From Vicinamibacterales bacterium (GTDB taxonomy: Bacteria > Acidobacteriota > Vicinamibacteria > Vicinamibacterales > UBA2999), in the NCBI GenBank assembly GCA_030680175.1, contig JAUXWO010000089.1, positions 1 to 64,000 on the forward strand: a stretch of 64,000 nucleotides of DNA, in the 5' to 3' direction. Below are positions 1-8,834 of this stretch, piece after piece. A model generated the notes under the pieces. It did not search any database and was not told the DNA's origin. It was given only the letters and a program-made list of their open reading frames with translations. The number at the start of each line of letters is the position of its first letter. Position 1 is the first letter of the stretch. The position numbers and the translations under genes are program-made.

Positions 1-49
1 CGATCCGTGAGCCTCGACGCACCGGCTTTCGGACGAGGCTCACGGATCG
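1..49. repeat. Long inverted repeat (hairpin) at the left window edge
   Basis: Bases 1-16 (CGATCCGTGAGCCTCG) are the exact reverse complement of bases 34-49, separated by 17 bases. The arm begins at base 1, so it may extend beyond the window. It could be a terminator of a gene outside the window. No T-run follows on the plus strand. Confidence 0.6.
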
Positions 50-53
50 CCCC

Positions 54-216
54 GTCCCGACGCGACCGGCGGCCTTCGGCCGCTCGCGGGACCCACGGCG
101 CGCCCAGAGGTCCGCGGGCCTTCAAGGAAGAATCTGTGTAATCCGCGTAATCCGCGGATGATCTTGTCCGTGCCATCCACGGACCCACATGACACACGCG
201 GGAAACGGGCGCATGC
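54..216 (+). repeat. Dispersed repeat, copy 1 (partner at 3419-3602)
   Basis: The segment shares long blocks with 3419-3602: a GC-rich block with the hairpin GCGGCCTTCGGCCGC, then AAGAATCTGTGTAATCCGCG, then a shared tail ending GGGCGCATGC. It lies just upstream of the padR promoter. The second copy lies between the permease and the next gene, so the two copies bracket the padR/permease operon. Confidence 0.75.
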
Positions 217-230
217 CCCCCGCCAACCCT

Positions 231-260
231 TTGCCCGTCTCTACCGTCTGACGGTATAGC
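231..260 (+). promoter_or_regulatory. Putative padR promoter with palindromic operator
   Basis: TTGCCC at 231-236 and TATAGC at 255-260 form a plausible -35/-10 pair with an 18-base spacer. Within it, 242-256 (TACCGTCTGACGGTA) is a perfect 7-bp inverted repeat around one central base, a typical position for an autorepressor. The padR start codon follows at 279 after a GGAGG ribosome binding site at 271-275. Binding by PadR is inferred. Confidence 0.5.
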
Positions 261-278
261 GCCATCCGGTGGAGGCCC

Positions 279-641
279 ATGCCCGACAGACCCCGACGCG
301 ACCTCGCCGCACGCCACCTGCCGCTGACCGAGCCGGTCTTCCAGATCCTGCTCTCGCTCGCCGACCAGGCGCTGCACGGCTACGCCATCATCCAGGACAT
401 CCGCGCCCGCACGGACGGCGATGTCGACCTGACCGCCAGCACGCTGTACGCGGCGGTCAAGCGGCTGATGGACGCCGCCCTGATCAAGGAGGTGCCGGCG
501 CGCTCGGCGGATGACGACCCGCGCCGTCGCTACTACCAGGTGACGCCCCTCGGGCTGGAGGTGGCGCGTCTCGAGGCCGCGCGCCTCGCGCGCACCGTGC
601 GCATGGCCCGGCAGAAGCGATTGCTCCCGACGCCGCCATGA
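279..641 (+). CDS. PadR-family transcriptional regulator
   Basis: A 120-residue PadR-type winged-helix repressor. The N-terminal half has the family pattern of a leucine-rich first helix followed by HGYAIIQDI, and the recognition region reads STLYAAVKRL (about residues 52-61). The C-terminal wing contains RRRYYQVTPLG. The short length fits the compact PadR-s1 subfamily. The start at 279 has a GGAGG site upstream. Its TGA stop overlaps the ATG of the next gene (ATGA), so the two are translationally coupled. This PadR plus ADOP permease pairing is recurrent in acidobacteria. The regulator probably controls its own operon through the palindrome at 242-256. Confidence 0.9.
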   Translation: MPDRPRRDLAARHLPLTEPVFQILLSLADQALHGYAIIQDIRARTDGDVDLTASTLYAAVKRLMDAALIKEVPARSADDDPRRRYYQVTPLGLEVARLEAARLARTVRMARQKRLLPTPP

Positions 642-3325
642 CCCGCCTCTACACCCTGGCCCTCCGCCTTCTCCTGCCGCGGGAGGTGCGCGACGTCCAC
701 GGCGGCGAGATGGCCGCCGTGTACGAGGCCCAGCTCCGCGACGTGCGACGGCGCGCAGGCTGGCGCGGGGTCGCGAGCCTCGCCGCGCGGGAATCCGGCG
801 CCCTCCTGCGGTTCGCGTGGAGCCTGCACCGGGGCACGCACGTACCGGCGCGTCCCGACGAACGGGCGCTCGCGTGGTCGACCGATGAACGAAGGAGACA
901 GCCGATGTGGGATCTGCTCGTACAAGACGTTCGCTACGGCCTGCGGGTGATGGCGAGGGCGCCGGGCCTCGCGACCGCCGCCATCCTGACGATGGCGATC
1001 GCCATCGGCGCGAACGCCGCCGTCTTCGCCCTGGTCTACGCCGTGCTGCTCAGCCCGCTGCCGTTCCCCGGCGCCGACCGGTTGGTCGTGCTCGGTCATC
1101 AGGTCGCCGGGGACGACGGCATGAGCACGACGACGCCAGGCAACCTGGCGGACTGGCGTGCCAGCGCCGGCGGGTTCGCGCAGATGGCCGGCTTCGCCTA
1201 CACCGAGCGCATCATCCAGCACGGCGATCAGGTCGATCGGACGCTCGGCGCGCTCAGCGTGGGGAGCGTGTTCGACGTACTCGGCCGCGAGGCCGCACAG
1301 GGGCGCGTGTTCACGGCCGCCGACGATGCCCCGGGGGCGCCGGCGGTGGTCGTCCTGAGTCACACCCTCAACCAGCGGCTGTTCGGGGCTCAGGACAGCA
1401 CGGGCCGGACGCTGCAGATCGGCGGCGTGCCGTTCACCGTCATCGGTGTGATGCCGGCAGACTTCGCCTTCCCCGACGCCGACGCGCTCTACTGGATCCC
1501 CGCGCGCTTCAACACCGCGTTCACCGGTAACCGCGACCAGTTCTTCCTGCTGGCCCTCGCGCGGCTGGCGGAGGGCATCACCCTCGACCAGGGACGCGCG
1601 CAGCTCGACACCGTGATGGACGCCATCCGGCAGGCCCATCCCCAGGCCACCCAGAACGCCACCGGGCAGGTGGTTCCGCTGAAGGCGTACCTCACCGGGG
1701 ACGTCCAGGTGCGCCTCTGGATCCTGCTCGGGGCTGTCGTGCTCGTGCTGCTCATCGCCTGCGCGAACGTGGCCAACCTCCTGCTCGCCCGCGGCACGAC
1801 GCGGCGGCGCGAGATGGCGGTCCGCCTCGCGGTGGGCGCGCAGCCGCAGCGCCTCGTCGCGCAGATGCTCACCGAGAGCGTGATGCTCGTCGCGGTCGGC
1901 GGGGCGTCGGGGATCGCGCTCGGCCACGTGCTGCTCCAGCTGCTGCTGCGGTGGCTGCCCGACGATGTGCCGCGCGCCCAGGCGGTGTCGCTCGATCCGA
2001 CGGTGCTCGCGGTCACGGCCGGCGCCACGGTGCTCTGCGGCCTGCTGTGCGGCCTCTGGCCGGCGCTGCGTCTGTCGGTTCACCAGACCGCCGAGGCCGT
2101 CCGCCACGCCGCGCGCGAGACGGGACGCCGGGACCTCGTGCGCGGCGGGCTCGTCGTCGCCGAAACGGCGCTCGCGGTCGTGGTGCTCGTCGGCGCCGGG
2201 CTGCTCCTGCGCAGCTTCGACAACCTGCGGCACGTGCCGACCGGATTCGATCCGTCGGGCGTGCTGACCTTCACGGTCTCCCTGCCCTCGTCGACGTATG
2301 CCACCGGCGGCGAACGCGCCGCGTTCCTCGATCGCCTGCGCGAAGCACTCGCCGCGCTGCCGGGGGTCGCGGCCGTGGCCCAGTCCACCACGCTTCCCGT
2401 GGCGGGCCGTGGCGTCGGAGCATGGTTCAACGTGATCGACCGGCCGCTCTCGCCCACCGAGACACCGCCCGCGGTGCCGTACCGCGTCGTGACGCCGGAG
2501 TTCTTCGACACCCTCGGGATTCCCGTTGTCGCCGGCCGCGCGCTTTCGGAGCAGGATCGCCCGGAAGGCCCCCGCGGCGTCGTCGTGAGTCAGGCTGTGG
2601 CCCGCCACTTCTGGCCCGACGGCACCGCCCTCGGCCAGCGCATCTACCTCGGCGCGCCCGACAATCGCATCGTTGACGATGTGGAGATCGTGGGGGTGGT
2701 GGGGGACGTGAAGCAGGCAGGCCTTGACGAGATGGCGTCCGAGGCCGTCTACATCCCGCAGCGCCTGGCGCCGCCGTGGAGCGGCGGCCAGACCTCGATG
2801 GTGGTCCGCACCACGGTCACACCGTCCTCGATCGCCGGGGCGGCGCGGGGTGTCGTGCGTGGTCTCGACGCTGCGGTGCCTGTGTACGACGTGCGGACCA
2901 TGGAGGACATCGTCGCGCGCGCGCTGGCGCCCGCGCGGTCCTCGGCCTGGCTCCTGGGGAGCTTCGCGCTCGTGGCGCTGGCGCTGGCCGTGATGGGCGT
3001 GTTCGGCGTGTTGTCGTACAGCGTCGGGCTGCGCCGGCCGGAGATCGCCGTGCGCATGGCGCTCGGCGCCTCGACGGGCACTATTGCCCGGCTGATGTTC
3101 CAGCAGGCGATGGCGCAGGTCGGGGCCGGCATCGTGCTCGGCGTCCTGATCTGCGTGCCGCTCGCGCGATCGGCCGAGGCGCTGTTGTTCGACGTGGCGC
3201 CGGCCGACCCGATGACGCTGGCCGCGGCCGCCCTCGTGCTGGCCACGGTCGCGGCGGCGGCCGTCGCGCTCCCCTGCCGCCGCGCGACGCGCGTCGATCC
3301 GATGCTGGTGCTTCGCGAATCGTGA
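638..3325 (+). CDS. ADOP-type duplicated ABC transporter permease (MacB/FtsX-like)
   Basis: An 895-residue membrane protein of the acidobacterial duplicated orphan permease type. A cytosolic N-terminal segment (about residues 1-90) is followed by a transmembrane helix near 108-135, a MacB-type periplasmic core, and an FtsX three-helix domain around 355-470. A second core plus FtsX unit ends at about 890. The second unit contains PEIAVRMALGAS, typical of MacB permeases. No ATPase subunit lies beside it, which is why the family is called orphan. It is probably partnered by an ATPase elsewhere in lipoprotein or efflux-type mechanotransmission. It overlaps padR by 4 bases. The substrate is unknown. 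Confidence 0.9.
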   Translation: MTRLYTLALRLLLPREVRDVHGGEMAAVYEAQLRDVRRRAGWRGVASLAARESGALLRFAWSLHRGTHVPARPDERALAWSTDERRRQPMWDLLVQDVRYGLRVMARAPGLATAAILTMAIAIGANAAVFALVYAVLLSPLPFPGADRLVVLGHQVAGDDGMSTTTPGNLADWRASAGGFAQMAGFAYTERIIQHGDQVDRTLGALSVGSVFDVLGREAAQGRVFTAADDAPGAPAVVVLSHTLNQRLFGAQDSTGRTLQIGGVPFTVIGVMPADFAFPDADALYWIPARFNTAFTGNRDQFFLLALARLAEGITLDQGRAQLDTVMDAIRQAHPQATQNATGQVVPLKAYLTGDVQVRLWILLGAVVLVLLIACANVANLLLARGTTRRREMAVRLAVGAQPQRLVAQMLTESVMLVAVGGASGIALGHVLLQLLLRWLPDDVPRAQAVSLDPTVLAVTAGATVLCGLLCGLWPALRLSVHQTAEAVRHAARETGRRDLVRGGLVVAETALAVVVLVGAGLLLRSFDNLRHVPTGFDPSGVLTFTVSLPSSTYATGGERAAFLDRLREALAALPGVAAVAQSTTLPVAGRGVGAWFNVIDRPLSPTETPPAVPYRVVTPEFFDTLGIPVVAGRALSEQDRPEGPRGVVVSQAVARHFWPDGTALGQRIYLGAPDNRIVDDVEIVGVVGDVKQAGLDEMASEAVYIPQRLAPPWSGGQTSMVVRTTVTPSSIAGAARGVVRGLDAAVPVYDVRTMEDIVARALAPARSSAWLLGSFALVALALAVMGVFGVLSYSVGLRRPEIAVRMALGASTGTIARLMFQQAMAQVGAGIVLGVLICVPLARSAEALLFDVAPADPMTLAAAALVLATVAAAAVALPCRRATRVDPMLVLRES

Positions 3326-3367
3326 CGGCATGATCCGATGCCGCGGATGTGCGGCGCCAGGACGCCA

Positions 3368-3602
3368 ATCCGCAGATTACGCAGATTACGCGGATGGCGC
3401 ATGTCTCGCGGATGGCGCGTCCCGACGCGACCGGCGGCCTTCGGCCGCTCGCGGGACCTGCGGCGCGCCCGGAAGTCCGTGCCCCCCCGAGGAGGCACCG
3501 TGGGCCTTCGAGGAAGAATCTGTGTAATCCGCGTAATCTGCGGATGATCGTCTCCGTGTCATCCGCGGATCGGCTTGACACGCGCGGGAGACGGGCGCAT
3601 GC
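3368..3602. repeat. Dispersed repeat, copy 2, with terminal inverted repeats
   Basis: Bases 3419-3602 match 54-216. Within this copy, 3368-3395 is an imperfect (3 mismatches in 28) reverse complement of 3518-3545, giving a ~178-bp unit bounded by inverted repeats of the GCAGATTACGC type. Copy 1 keeps only the right-hand end. This looks like a small non-coding mobile or REP-like element. The stretch 3326-3633 holds no other feature apart from the ribosome binding site of the next gene. Confidence 0.6.
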
Positions 3603-3633
3603 TCGGACCTCCAACCTGCCCCAGGAGTTCCCC

Positions 3634-4548
3634 GTGCGACGACTGACCATCCTGTCCGCCCTCATCGCCGCCGGCCTGTTCACCGTGGGCCTCGCCGCGT
3701 GGCAGCAACCGGCCGCGCCGCGCGTGATCGAGGTCGACAAGCTCGCCGACAACCTGTACCTGCTGCGTGGCGGCGGGGGGAACACGGCGGCCTTCGTCAC
3801 GGCGGCGGGCGTCGTGCTCGTGGATACGAAGCTGCCCGGATGGGGCCAGCCCCTGCTCGACGCCGTGAAGACGTTCACCGACAAGCCGGTGACGACCGTC
3901 ATCAACACGCACACGCACTACGACCACACCAACGGCCAGGTCGAGTTTCCGCCGACGGTGGCGGTCATCGCACACGCGAACACCAGGACGTACATGGAGC
4001 AGTCGAACCCGGTCTACGGCCTGCAGAGCGGGCCGCAGCCGAACCCGTTCCGCGAGGCTGGGGGGCGCGGCTACCCGACCCGCACGTTCACCGACACGCT
4101 GACGGTCGGCACGGGCGCCGAGCGGATCGAGCTGCACCACCTCGGACGCGCCCACACCGGCGGCGACGCCTTCATCGTGTTCCCGGCGCTCCGCGTGATG
4201 CATGCCGGCGACGTCTTCCCCGCGAAGGACCTGCCGATCATGGACATCAACAACGGGGGCAGTGGCGTGGCCTACGCCGACACGCTCGACAAGGCCGCCG
4301 CGCTCCCCGGCGTCGATCGGATCATCAACGGACACGCGCCCGAGCTCACGACGCCCGCCGACCTCCGCGAGTACGCCGCCTTCATCCGCGAGTTCGTCAC
4401 GACGGTGCAAGCCGGCAAGCAGGCGGGACGCTCCATCGACGAGGTCGTGAAGGCGTGGCAGACGCCCGCGAAGTACGTGGGCTATGCCGAACCGCGGGAG
4501 CCGCGCGTCCGCGCGGACGTGGAAGTGATCTTCAAGGAGACGCCCTAG
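3634..4548 (+). CDS. Secreted MBL-fold metallohydrolase
   Basis: A 304-residue protein with a signal peptide (about residues 1-24) and a metallo-beta-lactamase fold. The zinc motif HTHYDH is at about residues 93-98. The further ligands appear as the His of GRAHTGGD and the His of INGHAPE. The GTG start at 3634 is preceded by AGGAG at 3623-3627. A longer reading frame opens upstream, but it runs through the repeat and lacks a signal peptide. The family covers glyoxalase II-like and quinoprotein-relay-type hydrolases in the periplasm. The lack of B3-specific features argues against a true lactamase. The substrate is not predictable. Confidence 0.85.
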   Translation: MRRLTILSALIAAGLFTVGLAAWQQPAAPRVIEVDKLADNLYLLRGGGGNTAAFVTAAGVVLVDTKLPGWGQPLLDAVKTFTDKPVTTVINTHTHYDHTNGQVEFPPTVAVIAHANTRTYMEQSNPVYGLQSGPQPNPFREAGGRGYPTRTFTDTLTVGTGAERIELHHLGRAHTGGDAFIVFPALRVMHAGDVFPAKDLPIMDINNGGSGVAYADTLDKAAALPGVDRIINGHAPELTTPADLREYAAFIREFVTTVQAGKQAGRSIDEVVKAWQTPAKYVGYAEPREPRVRADVEVIFKETP

Positions 4549-4744
4549 CGAACCCGCGCTGGTTTCCTCGTGCCGACACGGGCTGCGACACCGGCGCACC
4601 ACCGGTCACATCCCCGCACGTGCACGAGTGGCGGTCTGCCCGGCGCAGGCCCGGGTGCCGGTGTTCCCTCTGACGCAGGCGTGAAGCTGGAGGGCGGACG
4701 CGCGTCGCGGCGTTTGTCATCGGGGCAGGTAAGATGGCAGAACC

Positions 4745-5743
4745 ATGCGTCTGGCGCTGTTCGACACGCAGTCCTACGAGCGAGTGGCCTTCGAGGCGGC
4801 CAACGCGGCGTTCGGCCACGAGCTGACCTGGTTCGAGCCGCGGCTGATCGCGGAGACGGCCGCGCTGGCCGCCGGCTTCCCCGCCGTCTGCGCCTTCGTC
4901 AACGACCGGCTCGACCGGGCGGCCCTGACCACACTCGAGGATGGCGGCACGCGACTGGTCGCGCTGCGCTCGGCCGGGTTCAACCACGTGGACCTCGATG
5001 CGGCCGCGGCCCTGGGCCTGGCCGTCGTGCGCGTGCCCGCCTACTCGCCGCACGCCGTCGCCGAGCACGCCGTCGCGCTGCTGCTGTCGGTCAACCGCCG
5101 GATCCACCGCGCGCACAGCCGCGTCCGCGAGGGCAACTTCCAGCTCGACGGGTTCGTCGGGTTCGACCTCGTGGGCAAGACCGTGGGCGTGATCGGCACG
5201 GGCCGCATCGGCAAGGTGTTCGCGCGCATCATGTGTGGCTTCGGCTGCCGCGTCCTGGCGCATGACGTCGCACCAGACGCCGATTTGATCGCTCTCGGCG
5301 TCGTCTATACGAGCCTCGACGCGCTGTACCGGGAGTCGGACATCCTGTCGCTGCACGTCCCGCTGACCCCGGACACGCATCATCTGATTGACGAGGCCGT
5401 GCTCCGTGTCATGAAACGAGGCGTGGTGCTTGTCAACACGAGCCGGGGCGCCCTCGTCGATACGCGCGCGCTGATTGATGCGCTGAAGCGCGGCCACCTC
5501 GGCGCCGCGGGCCTCGACGTCTACGAGGAGGAAGAAGGGATCTTCTTTCGCGACCTGTCCGATCAGGTGCTGCAGGACGACGTGCTGGCACGGCTGCTGA
5601 CGTTTCCGAACGTGCTCATCACCGCGCACCAGGGGTTTCTGACCCACGAGGCCCTGGCGAACATCGCGCACACGACGCTCGACAGCGTCCGCGCGTTCGA
5701 AGCGGGCGAGCCGCTGACCCACCAGGTGAGTGCCGCGGGGTGA
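4745..5743 (+). CDS. ldhA: D-lactate dehydrogenase-like 2-hydroxyacid dehydrogenase
   Basis: A 332-residue NAD-dependent D-isomer 2-hydroxyacid dehydrogenase. The Rossmann motif is VGVIGTGRIGKVFA near residue 155. The catalytic triad is visible as Arg in NTSRGALVD (about 234), Glu in DVYEEE (about 262) and His in TAHQGFLT (about 295). The Tyr/Glu-rich segment after the Glu and the sequence DILSLHVPLTPDTHHLI are characteristic of fermentative LdhA enzymes, which reduce pyruvate to D-lactate. There is no Shine-Dalgarno. A TAAGAT -10-like box lies only nine bases before the ATG, so the message may be nearly leaderless. The gene stands alone. Confidence 0.88.
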   Translation: MRLALFDTQSYERVAFEAANAAFGHELTWFEPRLIAETAALAAGFPAVCAFVNDRLDRAALTTLEDGGTRLVALRSAGFNHVDLDAAAALGLAVVRVPAYSPHAVAEHAVALLLSVNRRIHRAHSRVREGNFQLDGFVGFDLVGKTVGVIGTGRIGKVFARIMCGFGCRVLAHDVAPDADLIALGVVYTSLDALYRESDILSLHVPLTPDTHHLIDEAVLRVMKRGVVLVNTSRGALVDTRALIDALKRGHLGAAGLDVYEEEEGIFFRDLSDQVLQDDVLARLLTFPNVLITAHQGFLTHEALANIAHTTLDSVRAFEAGEPLTHQVSAAG

Positions 5744-5887
5744 GCGCGCGGCGGCCCTGACGCACACTCGCCCCTCAGACGCTGGCGGAACCAGATGGCG
5801 AGCGCGTCGACGCTCGACGCGCCCTGGCGCGCCCCGATGTCCTCGTGCTGGACGGCGCCCAGACGGGGTGAGGCGGCATGCGTCCTC

Positions 5888-7009
5888 TCAATATCCCCAG
5901 GGGGCGGCGGGCGCGGCCACCGGCGCCGTCAAGTCGAAGTCCGCGCGGAACACCCACGCCCCGTCGCGGATCGTGCCGTACGTGTAGCGCTCCCCCGGCA
6001 CGATCTCCACACGCCAGCCGGTCCGCGCGCCATCGCGCAGTTCCTCGCGCAGGAACTCCTGCCGCTCGCCCGTGCCCTCGGCCTGCGTGTGCGCGCCGTA
6101 CCAGGTGCTCTGCGCATCCGGCACGCCGCTCTGGAGCCGGTGGTCGTGCCGCAGATCGATGCCCGCGGTCGTCCGCGTGAAGATCCACGTCCGCGAATGG
6201 TCGTCATCGGCATGGAACGGCAGCTTCAGGCGGCCGTCGCTGCACTCGCGGAAGTGGACGATGAGCGCCTCGTCGCCGGTGAACGTCTGGTTCCCCTCGG
6301 GGACCTCGGTCAGACGCCCCGCGAAGGCCTGGCCGCAGTGCCGGGCCAGATTGTCCCAGAAGGCCTGCTGCGGCGCGGGGAGCGCGGCGACCGTGCCCAC
6401 CGGCGCGTGCCCCCAGGGATCGCCCGGCGCCTCGACGGGCGTCGTGAGGTCGAAGTCGAAGCGGTGCCGCCACTCGCCATCGCGCTGTGTGCCGTAGGTG
6501 TAGCGCTCGCCGGGGACGATCTCGACGACCCACCCGGTGTTGAGCCCCGCGTCGGTGACGCGCTTGAACTCGTGCCGGCTGGCCGAGGGCGGTGCGGTGG
6601 CCACCGGCGGCGCGGCGACGAACGATCCATAGAACGTGTTCGGCTCGGAGCGGCCATCGGCGTGGCGATGGTCGTGGCGCAGGTCCACGCCCCCGGCCGT
6701 GCGCGTGAACACCCAGGTGCGCGACCCGTTGTCGCCCATCCACACCGGGATGCTGACCTCGTCTGGCGCGCAGGCCCGGATGTGCATGACGAGGCGCGAC
6801 CCCGGGACGAACCCCTGGTGGTCTTCGGGCGCGGTCGTCACCGTCCCGGCAAACGCCTGGCCGCACGCCGCACCCAGGTTCGCGAGAAACGCGGCGTGCA
6901 CGTCGGCTGGGGCCTCGGTCGCGGCGGGCGCGGCGGGCTCACCCGCGCAGCCGGTCAGGATGAGGCCGAGGGCGAGCGCCACGAAATTGGGCACGCGGCG
7001 GATTGTCAT
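5888..7009 (-). CDS. Lipoprotein with two internal repeats, function unknown
   Basis: I do not recognise the family. The chosen ATG at 7009 begins a lipoprotein signal with lipobox LTGC; two other ATGs at 7018 and 7021 are possible. The mature protein (about 350 residues) is an internal duplication. Each half contains CGQAFAG, then a SRTW(V/I)FTRT segment, then DLRHDHR, then a W-VEIVPGERYTYGT signature, and ends FDLT-PV-AP--PWG(H/Y). The halves span roughly residues 35-185 and 200-373. It is probably an outer-membrane or periplasmic lipoprotein. The repeated His-rich DLRHDHR might bind metal, but that is speculation. Confidence 0.75.
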   Translation of the reverse strand: MTIRRVPNFVALALGLILTGCAGEPAAPAATEAPADVHAAFLANLGAACGQAFAGTVTTAPEDHQGFVPGSRLVMHIRACAPDEVSIPVWMGDNGSRTWVFTRTAGGVDLRHDHRHADGRSEPNTFYGSFVAAPPVATAPPSASRHEFKRVTDAGLNTGWVVEIVPGERYTYGTQRDGEWRHRFDFDLTTPVEAPGDPWGHAPVGTVAALPAPQQAFWDNLARHCGQAFAGRLTEVPEGNQTFTGDEALIVHFRECSDGRLKLPFHADDDHSRTWIFTRTTAGIDLRHDHRLQSGVPDAQSTWYGAHTQAEGTGERQEFLREELRDGARTGWRVEIVPGERYTYGTIRDGAWVFRADFDLTAPVAAPAAPWGY

Positions 7010-7067
7010 GTCGCGCATCATACTTGAGTCGCGCGACCGTCGCGTGGGACACGAGTGCCCCTGCACC

Positions 7068-7098
7068 GTCCACCGTTCACCGTCCACCGTTCACCGTC
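7068..7098. repeat. Short tandem repeat (CACCGTCCACCGTT units)
   Basis: Two and a half copies of a ~14-bp CACCGTCCACCGTT-like unit lie upstream of the small secreted protein. No function is evident. Confidence 0.5.
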
Positions 7099-7177
7099 GA
7101 CGAGCGTGTCGATTCGGGACGGCCCCGTTCGTCATACTGACGAACGCGCGACATCGGTGGCCCCAGGAGGCAGTGCG

Positions 7178-7441
7178 ATGCGGATGATGCTGGTCGCCGC
7201 GGCGTTGATGGCGGGCGTGGGCGCCTCGGTGGCAGGGGCGCAGGAGGCGGCGTTCGAGGCGCGCACGCCGAACACCGTGCATCTGCGGGAGGGCCAGGCG
7301 CGGCCGGCGGCGACGCTGGACGCGGTCTACTTCGACGGACTCACCTTCCGCCGCGAAGCGCCCGATCGCATGACGATCTATCTGGCGCTCCGCAGCGGAG
7401 GTGTGCTGCGTGAAGAGGTGTTCCGGATGACGCGGCAGTAA
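7178..7441 (+). CDS. Small secreted protein, function unknown
   Basis: An 87-residue protein with a clear signal peptide ending at VAGAQ (about residue 22). A mature domain of about 65 residues contains YFDGLTFRREAPDRM. The start at 7178 is supported by AGGAGG at 7165-7170; an in-frame ATG upstream lies in the CACCGTC repeat and has no ribosome site. The gene ends five bases before a CTAG element. No family recognised. Confidence 0.6.
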   Translation: MRMMLVAAALMAGVGASVAGAQEAAFEARTPNTVHLREGQARPAATLDAVYFDGLTFRREAPDRMTIYLALRSGGVLREEVFRMTRQ

Positions 7442-7446
7442 CCCCG

Positions 7447-7557
7447 CTAGTGGAGTGTATCGACTGAAGAGGTACTACCCGCGCCTCTGCTCAGGCGCGA
7501 TTCTGCGGGCCGCCCAACGGGCGGCCCGGTAGTAGGTCGTCCACGACGCCCCACTAG
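7447..7557 (+). mobile_element. CTAG palindromic element, copy 1
   Basis: A 111-bp non-coding element starts CTAGTGGAGTGT and ends with the inverse ending CCACTAG. It has an inner perfect hairpin, GGGCCGCCC-aac-GGGCGGCCC. It sits between convergent genes. The right-end CTAG supplies the TAG stop of the minus-strand outer-membrane gene at 7554. Confidence 0.85.
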
Positions 7558-8132
7558 AACCGGACGGCCAGGCCCACGTCGAGGACGAGGTACGCCAGCG
7601 TGGACTCGAACGCCGCGCTGCCGAGCTGCAGCATCGGCGCGAAGCGGCGATAGCGCACGCCCGGCGTCAGACGGAGGGACCCGCCGATGGGCACGTCAAT
7701 GCCCGCGCCCGCTTCCCAGCCCCACACGCGCTCGGTGTCGGCGATGGCGTTCCCGTTCGCGTCCTCCAGCTCCACGTGGTTGTAGAGCGCGCCCGCGCGC
7801 AGCCACGGGGCGAAGCGCGACGTCCCCGGCGTGAGCTTCACGCCGAACACGTAGCCGGTGTCGATGAGCCTGCCCTCGGCGCCGAACAGGCGATCCTCGA
7901 CCGACCGGCGCTGCCAGTCCCAGCCGCCGTAGACGGAGACGGCCGGCATCACGCGGAACGCCACGGTGCCTTCGAGGCCGACGCCCCGCTCGAGATCCGT
8001 GTCCACGAACGTCTCGGTGGGTGTGTTCACGCCCCCGCGGACCTCGACGGTGAAGGCGCCCTGCGCCTGCGCCGGCGCCGCCGCCCACGCACAGAGGATG
8101 ATGACGAGCGTGGAGATGAGTAGTCGCCGCAT
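7554..8132 (-). CDS. Outer-membrane beta-barrel protein
   Basis: A 192-residue protein with a signal peptide (cleavage near APAQAQ, residue 24). It then has alternating hydrophobic/aromatic strands and ends in Phe (LAVRF), the pattern recognised by the BAM machinery. Size fits an OmpA/OmpW-like eight-stranded barrel. The ATG at 8132 has GGAAGGA upstream. Its TAG stop lies in the CTAG terminus of the adjacent repeat element, so the last codon pair and the repeat end are shared. The precise family is uncertain. Confidence 0.75.
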   Translation of the reverse strand: MRRLLISTLVIILCAWAAAPAQAQGAFTVEVRGGVNTPTETFVDTDLERGVGLEGTVAFRVMPAVSVYGGWDWQRRSVEDRLFGAEGRLIDTGYVFGVKLTPGTSRFAPWLRAGALYNHVELEDANGNAIADTERVWGWEAGAGIDVPIGGSLRLTPGVRYRRFAPMLQLGSAAFESTLAYLVLDVGLAVRF

Positions 8133-8425
8133 GATGACGTCCTTCCGGGAGGAATGCGCCGCGGATGCGCTGGCCATCCAGCCGCGCCTCGCGGCCTCTC
8201 CCACTCGAGTGCAGTGCGATATCGGGCACTGACGCTGCCGGCGCGCCCACATGGCGTCACCGGCAAGCCCTGAGCGTCGCACACGTCATGGCGCGGCGTC
8301 CGTGCCGGAACGCACAGGGGGCGGGGAGGCGGACGGTGGTGTTCAACTCCGCACACACGGTGCCCGGCCGGGCATGCGATGCTCGGGGGGAAGCGGGCAG
8401 CGCCCGCGATGCCGGGACCAGCCAC

Positions 8426-8578
8426 ATGCCGACATTGACCGCGCGCATTTGGATCTGGGCCGAGGATGTGCTTTGGGTCGCCGCTGCGATCCTGCTGCTC
8501 CCGGCCCTGATCCTGCTGATCGGGGCGCCCATCGCCCTGATCGTCCACCTCGTGAGAGCGGTCGCACAGGGCGGGTAG
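8426..8578 (+). CDS. Possible 50-residue membrane peptide
   Basis: A short frame encodes a peptide with one long hydrophobic helix, LLLPALILLIGAPIALIV. It starts at 8426 with no convincing ribosome binding site. It ends 21 bases before the next small gene and could form a pair with it. Coding status is uncertain. Confidence 0.35.
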   Translation: MPTLTARIWIWAEDVLWVAAAILLLPALILLIGAPIALIVHLVRAVAQGG

Positions 8579-8599
8579 CCCGCCGGGAGGAGCACGCAC

Positions 8600-8818
8600 A
8601 TGACGTGGAAAGACAAGCTCGAGATCGGCCTGAAGGAAGACGCGCCCTTCCGCAAGGACAACCTGCCCGCGGATCGCGTCCGCGGACCGGAGGTGGCGAA
8701 GGGACCCGGCCGGTCGCCGGTGATTCCGGCGGCACGCGAGGATCTCCCGACGGCCACGCCCGCCGGGAAGCGGCGCCCCACGCCGCGTCGCAAGGCCGCA
8801 CCGCGCGACAAGCGCTGA
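8600..8818 (+). CDS. Small basic protein, function unknown
   Basis: A 72-residue, Lys/Arg/Pro-rich protein. The N-terminus MTWKDKLEIGLKEDAPFRKD is well formed and preceded by GGGAGGAG. The C-terminus is strongly basic (RRPTPRRKAAPRDKR), suggesting nucleic-acid or membrane contact. No family recognised. It is followed by CTAG element copy 2. Confidence 0.5.
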   Translation: MTWKDKLEIGLKEDAPFRKDNLPADRVRGPEVAKGPGRSPVIPAAREDLPTATPAGKRRPTPRRKAAPRDKR

Positions 8819-8834
8819 GACGCCGGCGCGTGAT

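Noticed and set aside
533-3331. A 932-codon open frame antisense to the ADOP permease
   Set aside because: It is a by-product of high-GC third-position bias. The translation is Arg/His/Glu-rich low-complexity sequence without any motif, while the plus strand encodes a clear permease.
5744-5887. A gene in the gap between ldhA and the duplicated lipoprotein
   Set aside because: The 144 bases contain only short frames without start signals.
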